Source: Trichobilharzia regenti
Lineage: Eukaryota > Platyhelminthes > Trematoda > Strigeidida > Schistosomatidae
DNA: 64,000 bases
Assembly (NCBI GenBank): GCA_944472135.2
Contig: OX235265.1
Span: 39,529,459 to 39,593,458, forward strand
Reading direction: 5' to 3'
The position numbers and the translations under genes are program-made. How positions within the stretch are numbered: position 1 is the first letter of the stretch; the number at the start of each line of letters is the position of its first letter. Under the pieces are notes generated by a model. That model searched no databases and was not told where the DNA came from. It saw nothing but the letters and a program-made list of their open reading frames with translations. Below, piece after piece: positions 45,513-58,719 of the stretch.

Positions 45513-47394
45513 TAAATATTGGTTAACAAGAAAGCTACGTCGCGTAATTTTATGTTTGTCTGCGCAAATCAATATGAGTAGAAATCCTGTGTTGCCCAGA
45601 TGATTTGCGCCTGTTAAGGTTTTATCATTAAATTCTCCGCGTGAAAATTTATCATCTGTAAGATGGATTTGGTGATAGTCTCTGTAGCTGTTAGTTTGAA
45701 AGCTAATTCATCTAGATCTTCATGTGACTTGAGGGAATGGATAGTGTACCATGAAGCCGATGAGCTTTTTTCCCCAGTATGAAGTCTTTATTGTTAATAT
45801 AATTAAGTTTTGAGTGTCTTATCAGGAAACCCATCTTCTAATTAAATATCTGTGGATTTCACCGCTGCAGGCATTTTCTGTTGAGTTGCAAATGTATTCT
45901 TCACTGACCTAAAGGGTCTTTAGAGGTCTGTCTAATGAAATAACATTCAATAATGACAGTTTTTTGCTTTTCACAAAATTTTCACTTCGAATTCAACCGG
46001 CCCTGATTTCTGAATAATGCATATCATAGCCATTCAAAAATTTGCTACATATTTCGTTTTATTATCTCCAAAATCATGTCTGTCTTAATGAAACAGTATC
46101 ACAGTTGTCTTAATTGATGTTTCACTTAGAAGTACTAGACAGTGTTCCAGTAAAATTTTATGAATTCTACAGTCTCCAATATCAAGTCATTTAAAAAAAG
46201 AGGAATTAAAGAAGTATGCCGACATCAACTAGTTTTGTTTAAAAATTTCTACCAGTGATCTTGCTGTTCACTTTCCCAGTATGAATGTGAATGTGGGCAT
46301 GTTCATTTGTATGCCTGCGTGTTGTTTTAGCTGATTTTTCTCAATTATCAGTCGAAATGCATTTCTACTTATCACAGATTTATGATTCATGCATATACAT
46401 ACTAAGGAGACAACTGTTTTTAGCAGTCATACTATTCTTTCTATATTTGTATAATCATTATATAGTAGGTTTCACTTTTGTGCAGTGCTTAACCTTGATA
46501 TTTCATTAATTCTTATGTTTTCATGTCGACGAATGTCTGCATGTATGTCAAGGTTCAATATTCTTTCTGTTTCCACATATCTTTACATCCTTTGTAACAT
46601 GGCGACTTTAATAAAAACTAAAATGATGACATTTTTACATTTGACGACAACTAGTCCCCTGTAAACTTCTATGCAAACCAGAAAGATTTTAAACAAAATA
46701 CAAATATATAGTGATACATCCATACACATTGGTGCATTGTTAATCGGACAGAAGTACATAGCATACTATGGCGTATTATATTCTGGTAAGTAGTATGCGC
46801 ATAATCACAGTTATTGTCATCGGCATGACCATAAGTTTATTCTTTTCAATTACTACACACTATGAATGCTGTTAAAAATATGAAAGAAAGATAATCGAAT
46901 CATGTATTAATTAAATGCTCTGAGTGTGACACAGTCATCTCTGACGCAGTGTGCGTATGTAGGGGTTTGTCAAAATATCATTTCTTCACAAAGTTTCTTT
47001 GTCATCTTGTTCTTTAGATAGCGAAAGTACATTTAACTAAGTCAGTGAATCTGTGGTTTGGAGAACTCTATTGGATAAAAGTATCAGGCATATCTTAAAA
47101 CGCCGACAGTGAAGTGCGCAATAAGTAAGTCACTATTTTTTCTACACTGTGAAGAACATGGGTGACAACAGAAATAAACACGGATAAGAACACAAATGAA
47201 AAACTGCAGATATGTATGTCATTACAAAAATCAGATCGTTTATTTTACCTATAAAACATTCGGTTTAATATATATGAAACTAGAATTAGATCTATCTAGC
47301 GTTTTATATACAGATAAAATTTCGTGACCAGTAGGGTGCAGAAGGTTGGGTGTGAGGACAAATACTAGCCGAAGACATTGGATAGGAGTCACGC
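45513..47394. other. No gene recognised
   Basis: The longest stretch without a clear repeat or gene. The frame at 46291-46509 is Leu/Phe-rich and lacks support. Confidence 0.5.
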
Positions 47395-47660
47395 TATGTC
47401 TCGAATAGGCAAAAGTTAGAATTCGTGGGCCATTGGATCGGGTCCAAGTGGCTTAAGGGTATACGAGCTAGCTCACCTTGTAACCAGAAGGTCCTGGGTT
47501 CGAACCTCGCCGGTGGGTGAGTATTGATGAATAGTCCCAAACTGGGACGGTGGGAACAGATGTCCAATACTCCCTTCCGGTTTTTCAATGGTTCTCTAAC
47601 CAATGTCAGCTCATGATGAAATCCTGTAACCAATCAAATCCCTACAAACCAACACTTAAA
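47395..47660 (+). repeat. Hammerhead-type SINE
   Basis: Head GATCGGGTCCAAGTGGC, B-box GGGTTCGAACCTCG, core-like TTGATGAATAGTCCC, CTGGGACGGTGGGAAC, then ATACTCCC and the end TCAAATCCCTACAAACC. Confidence 0.7.
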
Positions 47661-47689
47661 TTTCACATAACTGAAAACCGATATTGCGA

Positions 47690-47875
47690 TATTTTTTATT
47701 GTAGCTTGACTCCACACAGTATTTTTGATACAAGTATGGAATTTTTTAGCATGTGGTATCGGTAGCCTAAATTTAGCAGATCAACCATTGATATCAGGTG
47801 TGTATCGGCCGGGGATCGAACCCCGGACCATGTGCATGGCCGGCGAGCGTCCAAACCGCTATCCCACTGACTGTT
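47690..47875 (-). repeat. tRNA-headed SINE with CR1-like tail
   Basis: Minus copy with AGCTTGACTCCACACAG, the tail, GATATCAGGTGTGTATCGG, B-box-like GGGATCGAACCCC and head CATGGCCGGCGAGCG. It starts some 30 bp after the SINE at 47395. Confidence 0.7.
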
Positions 47876-48117
47876 AGAGTAGCAGTATGGTACAGCAGAG
47901 TACGTAACAGATCATATGAATATCTGGACGTCAATCTGACCAGTAATTATCCCTATCAGCAAGTCATAAAGCTGTTCAGGAAGTATTAGAATAGGTTTGG
48001 TTTAGCGTATCGTCTATTATCTTAAGGACAAATTACTGAATTAGGTGGCCCATATTTTCCTATCTTTTTACATATTTGTTGACTGCACTAGGCTATCAGT
48101 GAGTTAGAAAACTCCCT

Positions 48118-48352
48118 GGCTGTCTTTAGACGGCCCTTGAGTGGAACCCGAAAGGGAAGCGGTGAGTGAGACGTCAGTGCAAGGGTGACATGGAGGAGAT
48201 CATGTGAAGAGGAGTTGAAACAGTATGGACTAACATAGATGCAGGTGGAAAGTACAGCAGAAGGAAGACAGAAGTGGCAAGTGGAGACGTGCAGTTGAAG
48301 CCCTATGTTCCACTAGGAAGCTAAGGGAACAATAATAATAATAAATCTTTAG
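48118..48352 (+). pseudogene. RTE-like LINE 3' terminal fragment
   Basis: About 235 bp matching the end of the copies at 12.7-12.9 kb, including the region read there as the C-terminal basic stretch, then GAAGCCCTATGTTCCACT and an (AAT)n tail at 48330-48350. Strongly 5' truncated. Confidence 0.75.
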
Positions 48353-48439
48353 ACAACAGGGACTCAAATGATTTTTATGAGTTTGATTTCTGACAAACTT
48401 TATTTAATTCCGTATTAGATAAGTTTACTTGATATAAAA

Positions 48440-48530
48440 CACAATGACACAGTTAGTAATAATTAGATGATATTTCGAGCACAATTTATTACTCATAATG
48501 AGCACTCATAATCATGATTATCAGCAATAA
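48440..48530 (-). repeat. Penelope-associated terminal repeat, diverged
   Basis: Contains ATATTTCGAGCACAATTTA and CTCATAATCATGATTATCA, matching the core of the block at 28.7 kb. Confidence 0.45.
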
Positions 48531-49027
48531 ACATCATCCACCTTTTGATACTGTTTCACTGTGTGTTAAACCAAATAAATCTGTCTAATATAGAATTACA
48601 TTAAACCATAGTACCCAAGCACTACACTTGCAAACTTTATTCACCATTCAGAGGAAAACTGGAGTTAAACCGATTTAAAATGTCCAGTTCTGAGACGGTT
48701 CATTAACTAGAATTATATAAATATTTGCTTGATAATATGTTAAGTAAAGATATATTCTAAAACATCACTTATAATACATATAGTTTGCGCCCTTGCAATG
48801 CTACTTCTCATGCCAAAAGGGAGACAACGCATTTAGACAGTAGTGAGTTCGTTGGAAAAACAGTCGTAATCCCATTATTTGATAGGTAGATTTAATAGTA
48901 CAAAGAACTTCTTGACGGTAAGTGTTTTATGCATTAGATGTGTATTCCAATACTTAAGTTGATACGTTTTTAATATTTGCATGAGAAACTGATAGTTTCT
49001 GTGGTGAAATGCCTGTGCAAGTCTCAG

Positions 49028-49077
<50 letters not shown>

Positions 49078-50320
49078 ATGCACCCTCTCTAACTGAAAAA
49101 GGCATAATGGCATTCTCCAGTCCAAACTAACAGATAAGCTTCCGCATCTGATGACTTATTTAGGTATATATAGGTTCATCTACCTGCATGGAGTCATGTG
49201 TGTATGTCATTAGATGCCTGTTCTTTCCAAATATTTTCAAAAAACACTACTCCACATAGCTTCAAAGGGATGTCACTGAAAGTACATGAAGTGTGATAAT
49301 TACATAACAGGTATTCAAAGTAATCTAGGATATACTGAGAAACCTGTTGTAGATAGCGAGTCTCCAACTCCTCTGTACTGCACAAGCTGTTGGTATACGT
49401 GTGGAGAAACTGGAATTATGTGTACAGAAACTTATTTCAGCTTTGTTTTTAACCTGTTTCCAAATAATGGTCACTTGTAGGTCTTTTGTTTTGTTACTCT
49501 TGATTCAAATTTTCTTCACACCTTTACATTTGACATTAGTTGTTTAAATTATCTTCATTGTGTTTCTATACTTCTTCCAGCCACACTATAGTGAAGATTA
49601 TATATTTTAGCCACTATCTAACTATGTATTCTGTTCTTTGTGACTGATATCCATCTGTCACCATACTTTTATTCTTTTCGACATTATATTTAAAAGTTTT
49701 AATCTGCATTCAACTGAATGTTTTGCGGTTAATAAATCGATTTCTGCAGTTACTCATGATTATAAAACAAAAAGGATTAAAAAATTGAGATTGTCCAGGT
49801 ACTGAGAATGAAACTGTCAACTGATATCCTCTAATGAACTTATCGGTTTCTCTTCAACCATATATGTATATATTTCTTATGTCGAAAACATACTTATAAA
49901 TTCACCTGTATGATTTGTTTACTTAAATGTGAGACTGCGAGACTTATGCTTTCTCTCATAGGTTGTGGAGACATCTGCTGACCTACCTATCTGACTCTAT
50001 TACCCTTTTTGAAGTAATATTTTATTATTATTCAAGTTTATGTTCGGCTTTGTAGTCTTTTGAAAAGAGAGGAACTATTTAACTCATTTACTAAACCTTT
50101 ATTGTAGCCATAGTACTCAAAGTTTATTAAAGGCAAAGTGTACTCAACAAATTTAAACAGTGGTTATTGTAAGAAAGACGCTACATGTTTTCCACAGATT
50201 TAAACATGAGGGTTTTGCATCTCTGTCCATAAACTACTGAACTTCTTTCAGTACGATTATACATATGCATATATATTTAGTGAATGAATGAAATTGAAAG
50301 GGTATTTTTAATGTAGATAA
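48531..50320. other. No gene recognised apart from the 49 kb microsatellite
   Basis: AT-rich. Frames at 49194-49480 overlap on both strands and show no domain. 50040-50320 could be the 5' region of the Penelope element. Confidence 0.45.
49032..49074. repeat. (AT)n microsatellite, 43 bp
   Basis: Uninterrupted AT repeat in otherwise featureless DNA. Confidence 0.95.
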
Positions 50321-52890
50321 GTGTTAATTAAACTTATCCCAGTGCAATCAATCAATCCCCGTTCACTTCACCTTATAATAGGAATACACAGGAATAAAAG
50401 GCAAATTTCTATAGAAGAACAACTATTCTTTCTTCATGATCGTCTCCACCAGCAGACTCTACCAGCTAATGTGAAATATAAACCACCAATTAACTGCCCT
50501 CTAGGCTGGAAGTTATCCAAACAACATGGAAAACAAATGGTGAAATTAATGAACGCGGATGCACACAACAGGATTAAAAAGTAGCAGCATATGATTAGAT
50601 TTCAGAAACAAAAGCTTGAACAGACTCTTACTCCAGAACATCTGTCAACATTGGATACTGTCACTGAAATGATAATCGAACGGCACAAGGAGCGAAGACG
50701 AGTTGTCCTCAAAGGGAAACTGGTTAAGATATCCAAACAACCATCTGAAGAAACTCTAAATGATTGCGTAGTAAATCTATCGAAACAACCATTATCGAAA
50801 GCAGAAGAACAACTTCTTCAAAAAGGACTCAACTACAATACTGGTGACGCTTCAGTGAGAGATTTCTGTGCTTCCTTAGAACCATCATTCAAATTATCAA
50901 AATTAAATGAGGAAGTACAACAAAAAATGCATCAATGCATCATACCTATACTCAGACAGAAAAAACAATTCCCAACTTTTTTTTAGCACTGAAGAGCAAA
51001 ATGCATTGGAAAGACTAAAGAATAGAAAAGATATAGTTATTCTACTGGCTGATAAAGGAAGAACAATAGTAATCCTGGACACAGAAGACTACATAAAAAA
51101 GCAGAGGATTTACTCAAAAATGATAATGTATATCAGCAGTTGACAAAGAAACCCTATACAAACATTCGATAACAAAATCAGAAGAACGTTAAACAAACTA
51201 ACGAAATCAGGACAAATTACAAAACAAGATCAATGGAGAATGAAATCTAACGGACCTATTTTACCTCGATTCTATGGTAGGCCAAAACTACACAAATCAA
51301 ACATTCCCTTACGATCAATCGTTTCGCTTCCAGGAACACCAACATTTAATCTATCTAAAGAACTTTTCAGGAAATTAAATTACCTAACAGAATCATGCGA
51401 CCATTTTATCTATTCGTCAATCCAATTTTTGGAGAAAATCAAAAACATTCAAGTAGGAGACAATAAAATAATAGTGTCCTTTGATGTCGCAGCATTATAT
51501 ACTTCAATTAGTCCAAAACTACCAACAGAAACTATGCAACAGTTACTATTTAGTGATGAAAACATAAAAACGCAATGTTCAACTTGGATAGAACTCATAA
51601 AATTATGCCTTACAATATACTTCCAATTCAATACTCAAATATACGAACAAATAAAAGGAACACCAATGGGATCGCCCATATAAGGATTAATAGCTGAAGC
51701 CGTTATGCAAAGATTAGAATTAATAGCTCTACCTATAATCAAACCAAAAATATGGGTACGTTACTTTGATGATACATTTGTAATAATTGAGAGAAATGGT
51801 TTAGAATATTACCCACAAATTAATAAACAACATATTTGAAGACATCAAATTCAAAAGAGAAGGGAAATTAGATAACAATATCCCATTTTTAGATGTCTTT
51901 ATCAGGAGAACCAACACAGGAAATTTAGAAACACAAGTAAACAGAAAATCAACGCACACGGATCAAATACTCAACTATACTAGAAATAATCCAACTACTC
52001 ACAAAAGAAACTGTGTGCAGACATTGTTTGAAAGAGTCCAAACACACTGTAGAACTCCAGCGTTGAAAAGAATCAACGAAAAATACCTACTGACTGTCTT
52101 CAAAAAGAATGCATATCCCCTCAATTTCATCAGAAAGTGTTTAAAATTAAGTCAAAACACTAACAAGGAACCATCATCAAAGACCACAGGAAAATTCATC
52201 ATACCATACATGAAAAATATCTCTGAAATAACAGCTAGAATACTGAAACCGTCTGATATAGATATAGCACAGAAGCCAGTCAAATCGCTTGATTTGATAT
52301 TATGCGAACCGAAAGATCCAACAGAAAAAGGAGAGAAAATTAATACCATTTACAAAATAAATTGTATGAACTGTAACAGGCATTAGATCGGTCAAAGTGG
52401 GCGTCCGCTTCGAATCAGAATCCAAGAACACAAATCAACCGTGAAAAGACACGATATATATTCCTGTTTCATATGAATGCATATAGACAATTATGAACAT
52501 CAGTTTGATTGGAATAATGTCGAAGTCTCAGACACAGGAAACACCAAAAGTGAAGTCAGGGAATTCCTAGAAGTCTGGTACTCAAACGAATATGCAATTA
52601 ACAAACACATTAATATAGACCACATATACCAACTAATAAAAAGCAAATCATGTGACCAGAAAGTTTAAAATCCAAGTCAATAGAAAATGATCAATACATA
52701 TGTTAAGATGGTTACCGGGAGACGCAATCATATCACTCATGAGGAAAAATTTAAATCATTTCACTTTATGCTAAATATTGCGCTGAAGATGTTATGCAGA
52801 AGGACGACAAAAGCTCCGCAACTAGACCAACCAGCTCAGAGAACACTATTAATTGCAAATATACAGGAATATATCGAGTTTTCCTAATCA
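50321..52890 (+). pseudogene. Penelope-like retroelement, nearly full RT plus GIY-YIG, broken by stops
   Basis: The longest coding element here. Order: an N-terminal region (50321-50986), RT with FYGRPKLHKS (about 51267), SFDVAALYTSI (about 51477), GTPMGSPI (51657-51680) and RYFDDTF (about 51759-51779), then a linker and GIY-YIG starting TIYKINCMNCNRH. Lesions in order: TAG at 50582-50584 with the same frame continuing; a slip in the T8 run near 50980; further frame changes near 51095 and 51160; TAA at 51681-51683 directly after GSPI; a frame change near 51815; TAG at 52384-52386 exactly where the Tyr of YIG should be; TGA at 52474-52476. The coding part ends at 52668. Family assignment is by motif order, not by search. 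Confidence 0.85.
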
Positions 52891-53704
52891 GAGGGACACT
52901 TGACAAGTCTGTTAGAAATATAGAGTCGTAAATATGTTTGAGCACAATTCTTTTTATTTCCATCGGAAGTTTACTGACTTCATTGACTATATTTCACAAA
53001 ACTAAAAGTACCAATTCGACGTATTATTGAGTATTACTGTGATTATTTTCTTTTCTTAGATTTCTGTAATGAAGCCATTTGTTACTATAAGTAACAAATA
53101 TCTGATAAGCGAAGTGCATGAAAGTGAGTATAATAAATACATGTAAATATTGTTTTCCAAATATATCTGATCTTAAATATTATTCTTATCTTTGGGGTTA
53201 GTGTTTCTAAATGATCACTATCTTAAATGATTGCCATTACAACATAGATTATTTTGGCGCTGAATACTTCAAGTTAACTGGGAAACGATATGAATTTAAG
53301 TCTGAAGTGTATACATTTGTACCAGTAATACTCATTCACCTGCTGGTACAACTATTAGAAACTTTACAATTCAATAACTAGCCTTGATATGCATGAAAAA
53401 TGAAGGATAAATCAGTGTCATGAGTACACAGACTTTTTGACTGGACATTAGGTATTGTGATGTGTTTAATCCGCCGTTGAGTGCAGATCGATTTCCAGTT
53501 AATTCTATCTGTTCAATCAAGCTCGTACACTATACTACAGCATAATCCAATGGATTCTTTCTGAATGACACAATTCTAACAAACATAATTGACTTAAATC
53601 AAAAGTGTTCATAGGGAAGAATCATCCTGGGAATGATAATCAGGAGTTTTTCTCTTCTTAGGCAAATTGTTTTAATCTCGTGACACTGCTATTATCATTC
53701 ATAC
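52891..53704. other. No gene recognised
   Basis: 53440-53500 has a scrap of the tRNA-like repeat side block. Nothing else. Confidence 0.45.
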
Positions 53705-53937
53705 TGTAACAACAGAAGCCAACGTATATTTTTCATTTATCAAACCTCTATTTATATATATATTACAGTTTGTATTCTTTAACCAATCACTGAGCGTGTG
53801 ATTTCGGTTTACATCAAACGACATGAAATGGAATATTCAAATATACATAGTATTCTGTTGCTAACACAGTACCGAACTGTGGGATTATGTGAGAATCATA
53901 TCCCTTTGGAACAGATTGTCTGTATCACACCACAGCA
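53705..53937 (-). mobile_element. Solo LTR-like copy of the 30.3 kb unit, without rDNA
   Basis: It starts TGTAACAACAGAAG and ends CACAGCA. It shares the block with GAGCGTGTGATTT, the CATAGTATTCTGTTGC block and the GTGAGAATCATAT block with 31021-31269. It lacks the roughly 670 bp rDNA-bearing section. No clear target duplication remains. Confidence 0.6.
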
Positions 53938-54176
53938 CTATTACTATAGCCATTCTCTGTGACTAACATGACAAACTGTTTCAAGACACATAAATATAGT
54001 AAAAAATGTTTATCAGTAAAGAAATGGACGGTTAAATAACAAATATTGTGTCACTCGAACTTATAAGTATCTAACAGTATGAAAAGTAGGTCATTACACC
54101 CTAAAGTGTAGGCCAGAAGGAGGCGAAAGTGTTGAAGACGTCCATATAATACCAAACTTCGTTTTCTATCACATGT

Positions 54177-54235
54177 AATAATAATAATAGTAATAGCTTT
54201 ATCCTTAACAGTGTTTGTATAATGTACAGAGTGCT
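54177..54235 (-). mobile_element. CR1-like LINE 3' tip
   Basis: The short block with TAATAATAATAATAG, AATAGCTTTATCC and AACAGTGTTTGTA matches the extreme 3' end at 41912-41960. It is joined directly to another LINE fragment at 54236. Confidence 0.45.
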
Positions 54236-54560
54236 AGGTAAGTAGAGGGAAATCAATCGACGAGGCTGCGAAATTACATCGACTGAGATGGTTAGAACAC
54301 GCGTTACGTATGCCTGGTCATCGTCTTCCTCGACGGCAATGTTAGTTGACATAGGGTCAGGCTGGAAAAGAGCTAGCGGCGGTCAAACCAAAATATGGCT
54401 TCATCAGTCAATGAAATCCACAGCAGTAAGTTTAAGCCACTTAGAAAGATGTAGACTTTCTGGTTAGGGTCATCTGGATGGTAAGAACCAATGGCTGGAG
54501 ACAATCGGTGATTTGGCTCAAAATCGTTCTCAATGGCTGGTGCAGATGCATCCACTCCTT
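54236..54560 (+). pseudogene. Second LINE family, C-terminal fragment
   Basis: Plus-strand frames read GKSIDEAAKLHRLRWLEHAL and RMPGHRLPRRQ, then shift through the region homologous to 25030-25250 and reach the WLKIV/DMAQNR-like end and CIHSL. The DNA between 54365 and 54545 closely matches the minus strand of 25030-25230. Confidence 0.65.
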
Positions 54561-56171
54561 ATGACTTATGATTTCCAATGAAACTATATTGTTCTTCGTT
54601 ACTACTATTCCTTTGTCTCACACCTCTGTTTACTGTCTCTATTATACATTTCTTCTACTTTCTTTTGTTGCTTTCTGTGCTATATGGAGTGTGATGATTT
54701 GAATTGCCGCACGTATGTGCAAAGATCTATGTCGAAAACAGACAGACAGACAGAATTTTCAGTGGAGTTTATTGCATGCTATTTGCACCCACGATCTTCA
54801 TTTAGAAGATTAATTGGCTGTAGATCGTGTAACACAGTTCTATCCCACTTGAACCAGTCGACTATGCTATCCCTCCTTCTTTCCTTTCGTGAAATACACG
54901 TCATTTTGTTGGGTGCCAATTACAAAAAGTTCAGGAGTACACTTTGTGAATCAAGAACACAACCTAGGAACAGTTATCTCAATTATTAAAATAAGCTGCT
55001 ATCGGGGATAATGTTTTTTCTCATGTTCAAGAGAAACTTGTCAATCAGAAGGTTGCAAATGTTTAAAATACTCGTCAGAGTAAACAATACCATTAGAGGT
55101 CATATTTTAGTAGATTTAAACAAACCGAATAAGAGAACTTATATGCAATAAATTGATAGAGGTTTTCAATCTCCCCAGTTTTCAACAGAATAAATCTGGT
55201 AAATATTCAAATTAATTAAAATTTCTTTTAATAATAAAGTAACACTTATTTACGTGATATTAACGACTAGTAATTTTAGTAAGTGTTTATTGAAAAAAGG
55301 TTATATAGGTTGAAATTCTACAACATTCTGCATCCACTTCAAATTAAATTGCCATTCCTGTGAAGTGCAGACATCCACTTAAACGCTTTAACACACTTTT
55401 TTATCCAGAAAATAAGGTCTAAAAATTTATTTCTATGATTTTAAACATTTGATTTCCTGTTTCATTAAAAACAAATTCATGCTATCCCATTTCCTAAAAT
55501 TATCTCCTTGCGTGTTTATTTAACATCTACATAATTGATGCATCCGATAGGATTCGAATGACAATATCAGTAAAGCAGTATTGTCTTCTTCAATTAAATG
55601 TTAACGATAAAAGTAGAAACAAGAACTAGATAAATATCTTATCAAAACAGGAAATGAAGAAAGAAAGAAAAAAAGAATTTGTGTAAAAGGAAATAGTTTA
55701 AAATTCCCCATTGAATCATATGAAAAAGAGAAGATGTTCAACGAATTCACCTAAAAGGAAATAGATTTTATTTTCACTCCCTGTTTCCTCTTCTCCTTGT
55801 TATTCAGCGCTAAACAACTTGAATTCTGCCTATTGTAAGGGAGACGAGTGCATTTGCTTTGTATAGTCGACGCTGTGACAATAAATAACATAAAGGTAGA
55901 ACTTTGTGTACAAAAATAATTTGTACGAACTCTTTCTTTACCGTGATCTTGATTTTACAATGTGTTTCACATAACAACTTTGTTATCTTTCACTATTCCG
56001 TTTTCCATGTTTGTTTTATTTCATTTCACTTTATGTTATCATATTATATAACATTTTATCTAGCCTACTATTTTGAGAAAACTTCACTCATCCTATTATG
56101 TTCACATTTCCTGGATGTACTTTATTTTCCTAACATGTTTTTCAAACTTGTCTATTGAACTTTAGGTTTTT
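54561..56171. other. No gene recognised
   Basis: AT-rich. The frame at 54684-54989 has no recognisable domain and no splice support. Confidence 0.45.
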
Positions 56172-56405
56172 TTTCCTTCACGTTCCCAGTGGGACATAGG
56201 GCTTCAAGTTAGTGGCTTGAAATTTCTGTAGCAGTGGTACTTATTTTTACAGGATAGGGTTGCTAGCCTCATGCCCGACCTTTCCTCTTTACCAGCATTA
56301 TTTCTGGCTTAGCGAGGTGAAGGAGTGCGTCGGTGGCCGGGGATCGAACTCCGGATCATGTAAATGGTCGGCGAGCGTCCTAACCGCTGTGCCACCGATG
56401 CACGA
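56172..56405 (-). repeat. tRNA-headed SINE with RTE-like tail
   Basis: Minus copy: TTCCTTCACGTTCCCAG, GGGACATAGGGCTTC, CCTTTCCTCTTTACCAGC, head GATCGAACTCCGGATC and CGCTGTGCCACCGATGC. Confidence 0.8.
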
Positions 56406-56514
56406 ACTTTAGGTTAACGACTATTTATTTAGTTATTCATTCCTTGATAAATCTAATCAATTGTGACTTATAACCCTAGACACCAATATTATGACACTTT
56501 AGCATTTCCACTCA

Positions 56515-56720
56515 CTTTTCAAGTGTTGGTTTGTAGGGATTTTGTTTGATTGGTTACAGGATTTCATCATGAGCTGAAATTGCTTTGAGAACCATTGGAA
56601 AGCCTACAGGGAGTACTGGACAGATATTTCCTCCGTCCTAGTTTGGGACTTTATCAGTACGCACCCACCGACAGGGTTCGAAGCCAAGACCTTCCGGTTA
56701 CAAGGCTAGCGTATACAGGG
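56515..56720 (-). repeat. Hammerhead-type SINE
   Basis: Minus-oriented: end GGTTTGTAGGGATTTTG, tail GGGAGTACTGGACAG, CCTAGTTTGGGAC, B-box-like GGGTTCGAAGCC. Truncated in the head. Confidence 0.7.
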
Positions 56721-57489
56721 CAGAACCAACTGTGACACCGTAGATTAGTAGAATAATTTTGAGTTCAGAGTTTGAATTGTAATCACATTCATTATTTTTA
56801 TTCCATAGGAAACAATAATGCATTAAAATGAAGCAAGCAACAGTAATTAGAAGAGCAGGACCCACAGAATACATAAATCCACAAGTTAGTTAAAGGACTA
56901 AACGTTATTCTTTATTATATCTGAAAGTAATTTTAGACTTTTATTTTTAAATGGAGAAGTTTTAGAGTAATAATTGCTCAATAATAACTGTGATATCTTT
57001 CATAAAGGAAGAAATTCAGAATAAATACAAAGTTTTATTACTCACTTGTCTCCGTTTAACAATGATGAGGCAACTTCACTAATGCTTACTATAATTACTG
57101 TCAAAAAATATTATTGTAATTATTATTACTTTTCTCCACTTGAACTGACTTCACCTCTTCTCATGAAGTCTAGTTGAATTTGACTACTATCACTGATAAA
57201 ATTTCTTATTTGAATTCACTTGTCAATTTGAATTAACGAATAAATAATTGATTAAAAATGCCCATTAAAATTGTCAAAAGAATGGTTAGTCAACAAAGAA
57301 TACTCTATTCGATAGATTCATACTCAGGCTCTACAGTTATATGTACATAATAGTAAACGAACTAGTGTTATTAACAACGTTAATGCTGTTTAAATAACAT
57401 TGAATCAATAATAATATCAATAGATTACAGTTCGATAGCATCAACACTGAATATCAGATAGGTAAATTAGGGAAGATAATACTACAAAC
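56721..57489. other. No gene recognised
   Basis: AT-rich, no signal seen. Confidence 0.5.
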
Positions 57490-58490
57490 ACATGAATTTA
57501 TAGTCTCTACTGAGGGCTGTCCAGGACATTAGTAGTGGTTGGCCGAACTTGCTTCTTCCGCACACAGAGCACCGGTTGTCTCAGGTGAATTGCGATAGCC
57601 TCTGCTAGTTGGAGTATGCCGTACTTGATTGTTTTCGGCGGTTTATATGGTACCCACTAGATGATAGAGAAGGATTCTTCAATTTTGGCTTTATGGCCGG
57701 TTTGGACGAGATGGTATAATATCGAAATATTGATGGTTTTCACTACACCTTTACTTAGCCATACTGGGAGATGTTCCTGGGTGATCACGAAAAATCAAAT
57801 TCCTAGAGCAATGGCCAATATAACTCGCTCCACAAGTGCAGTTGAATTGGTAGATGCAATTCAAAGTGGCTTGTCTAGGTACGTGATCTTTCAATCGAGG
57901 TAGCACCATAGGTCGTGTAGAGAATAAGACGTGTAGTTTACCAGCATTAAAAGTTTTTTGAACTGATTTTCTTAATCTCCACGTAATTATTTCGCTTGGT
58001 ATTTCGCCTTGAATTGCAGTCTTATATATAAAGGCTTCTTGTTTACGGATAGTGATTAGTCCTTTTCCGCTTTCTTTGTCATGTGTTTCTTGATAAATTT
58101 GTCGGGATAGCTATTTCCAATCAAGGTATCATATATGGTGCTTAATTCATCTTCACTTACGTCTTCTGAGCATATAGCTCTAACTCTGTGGCTGAGGGTC
58201 TTCACTAAACTTCTAGTGTACTTGATAGGAACGAAGCTGTGAAAATGTGTATATTGTCCTGTCCAAGTGCTCTTTTCATCCAAATTTCCTTTTATGCTAC
58301 CATCTGGTTTCCTTGTAAGGAGGACATCCAGCAAGGCAATTCTGTCTTGGGATTCCTCTTCACATGTGAACTTCATAGCCGAATGTACTTCATTGAATTC
58401 AGTTATTATTGTACTCCTATCTGAATCATTATCATGAAGAATGATTGATTGAATAGGTAGGAAAAAAAAATCGTTTAGTGTCAGCAAACT
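57490..58490 (-). pseudogene. Penelope-like element, RT tail plus GIY-YIG
   Basis: Minus frame 58487-58056 reads MKFTCEEESQDRIALLDVLL, KSTWTGQYTHFHSFVPI and RVRAICSEDV, the RT thumb region of Penelope-like elements. After a shift it continues with ITIRKQEA, NCIYQFNCTCGASYIGHCSR (YIG intact), and HLVQTGHKAKIEESFSI. The reading is broken near 57770 and later. Same family as the fragment at 1.9-2.4 kb, whose YIG is mutated. Confidence 0.8.
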
Positions 58491-58719
58491 TTCTATTTGA
58501 GATCAGATGATGGCGACTTCCATACTATATATATATAATCCTTCTGAAAGAGACAAAAGTTTAAAGTTTCATACTATCTTCTACCAAGTAGTTCAGTCCA
58601 ATCATGTCCATGCAGCTGGTTAATTCTGTAGGCTTAGTTAACGCTTTCCTTACAAATGTTGATATTACACTTTAAGCTTTTGCAGCAGAAAGCAGTGGTG
58701 GAAATAGATAATTTCAATT

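Noticed and set aside
49194..49480. Overlapping frames on both strands as a small gene
   Set aside because: No domain, no conserved splice pattern and opposite-strand frames of similar length.
55904..56158. Hydrophobic plus-strand frame (membrane protein)
   Set aside because: T-rich DNA gives Phe/Leu/Ile by composition; no start or splice support.
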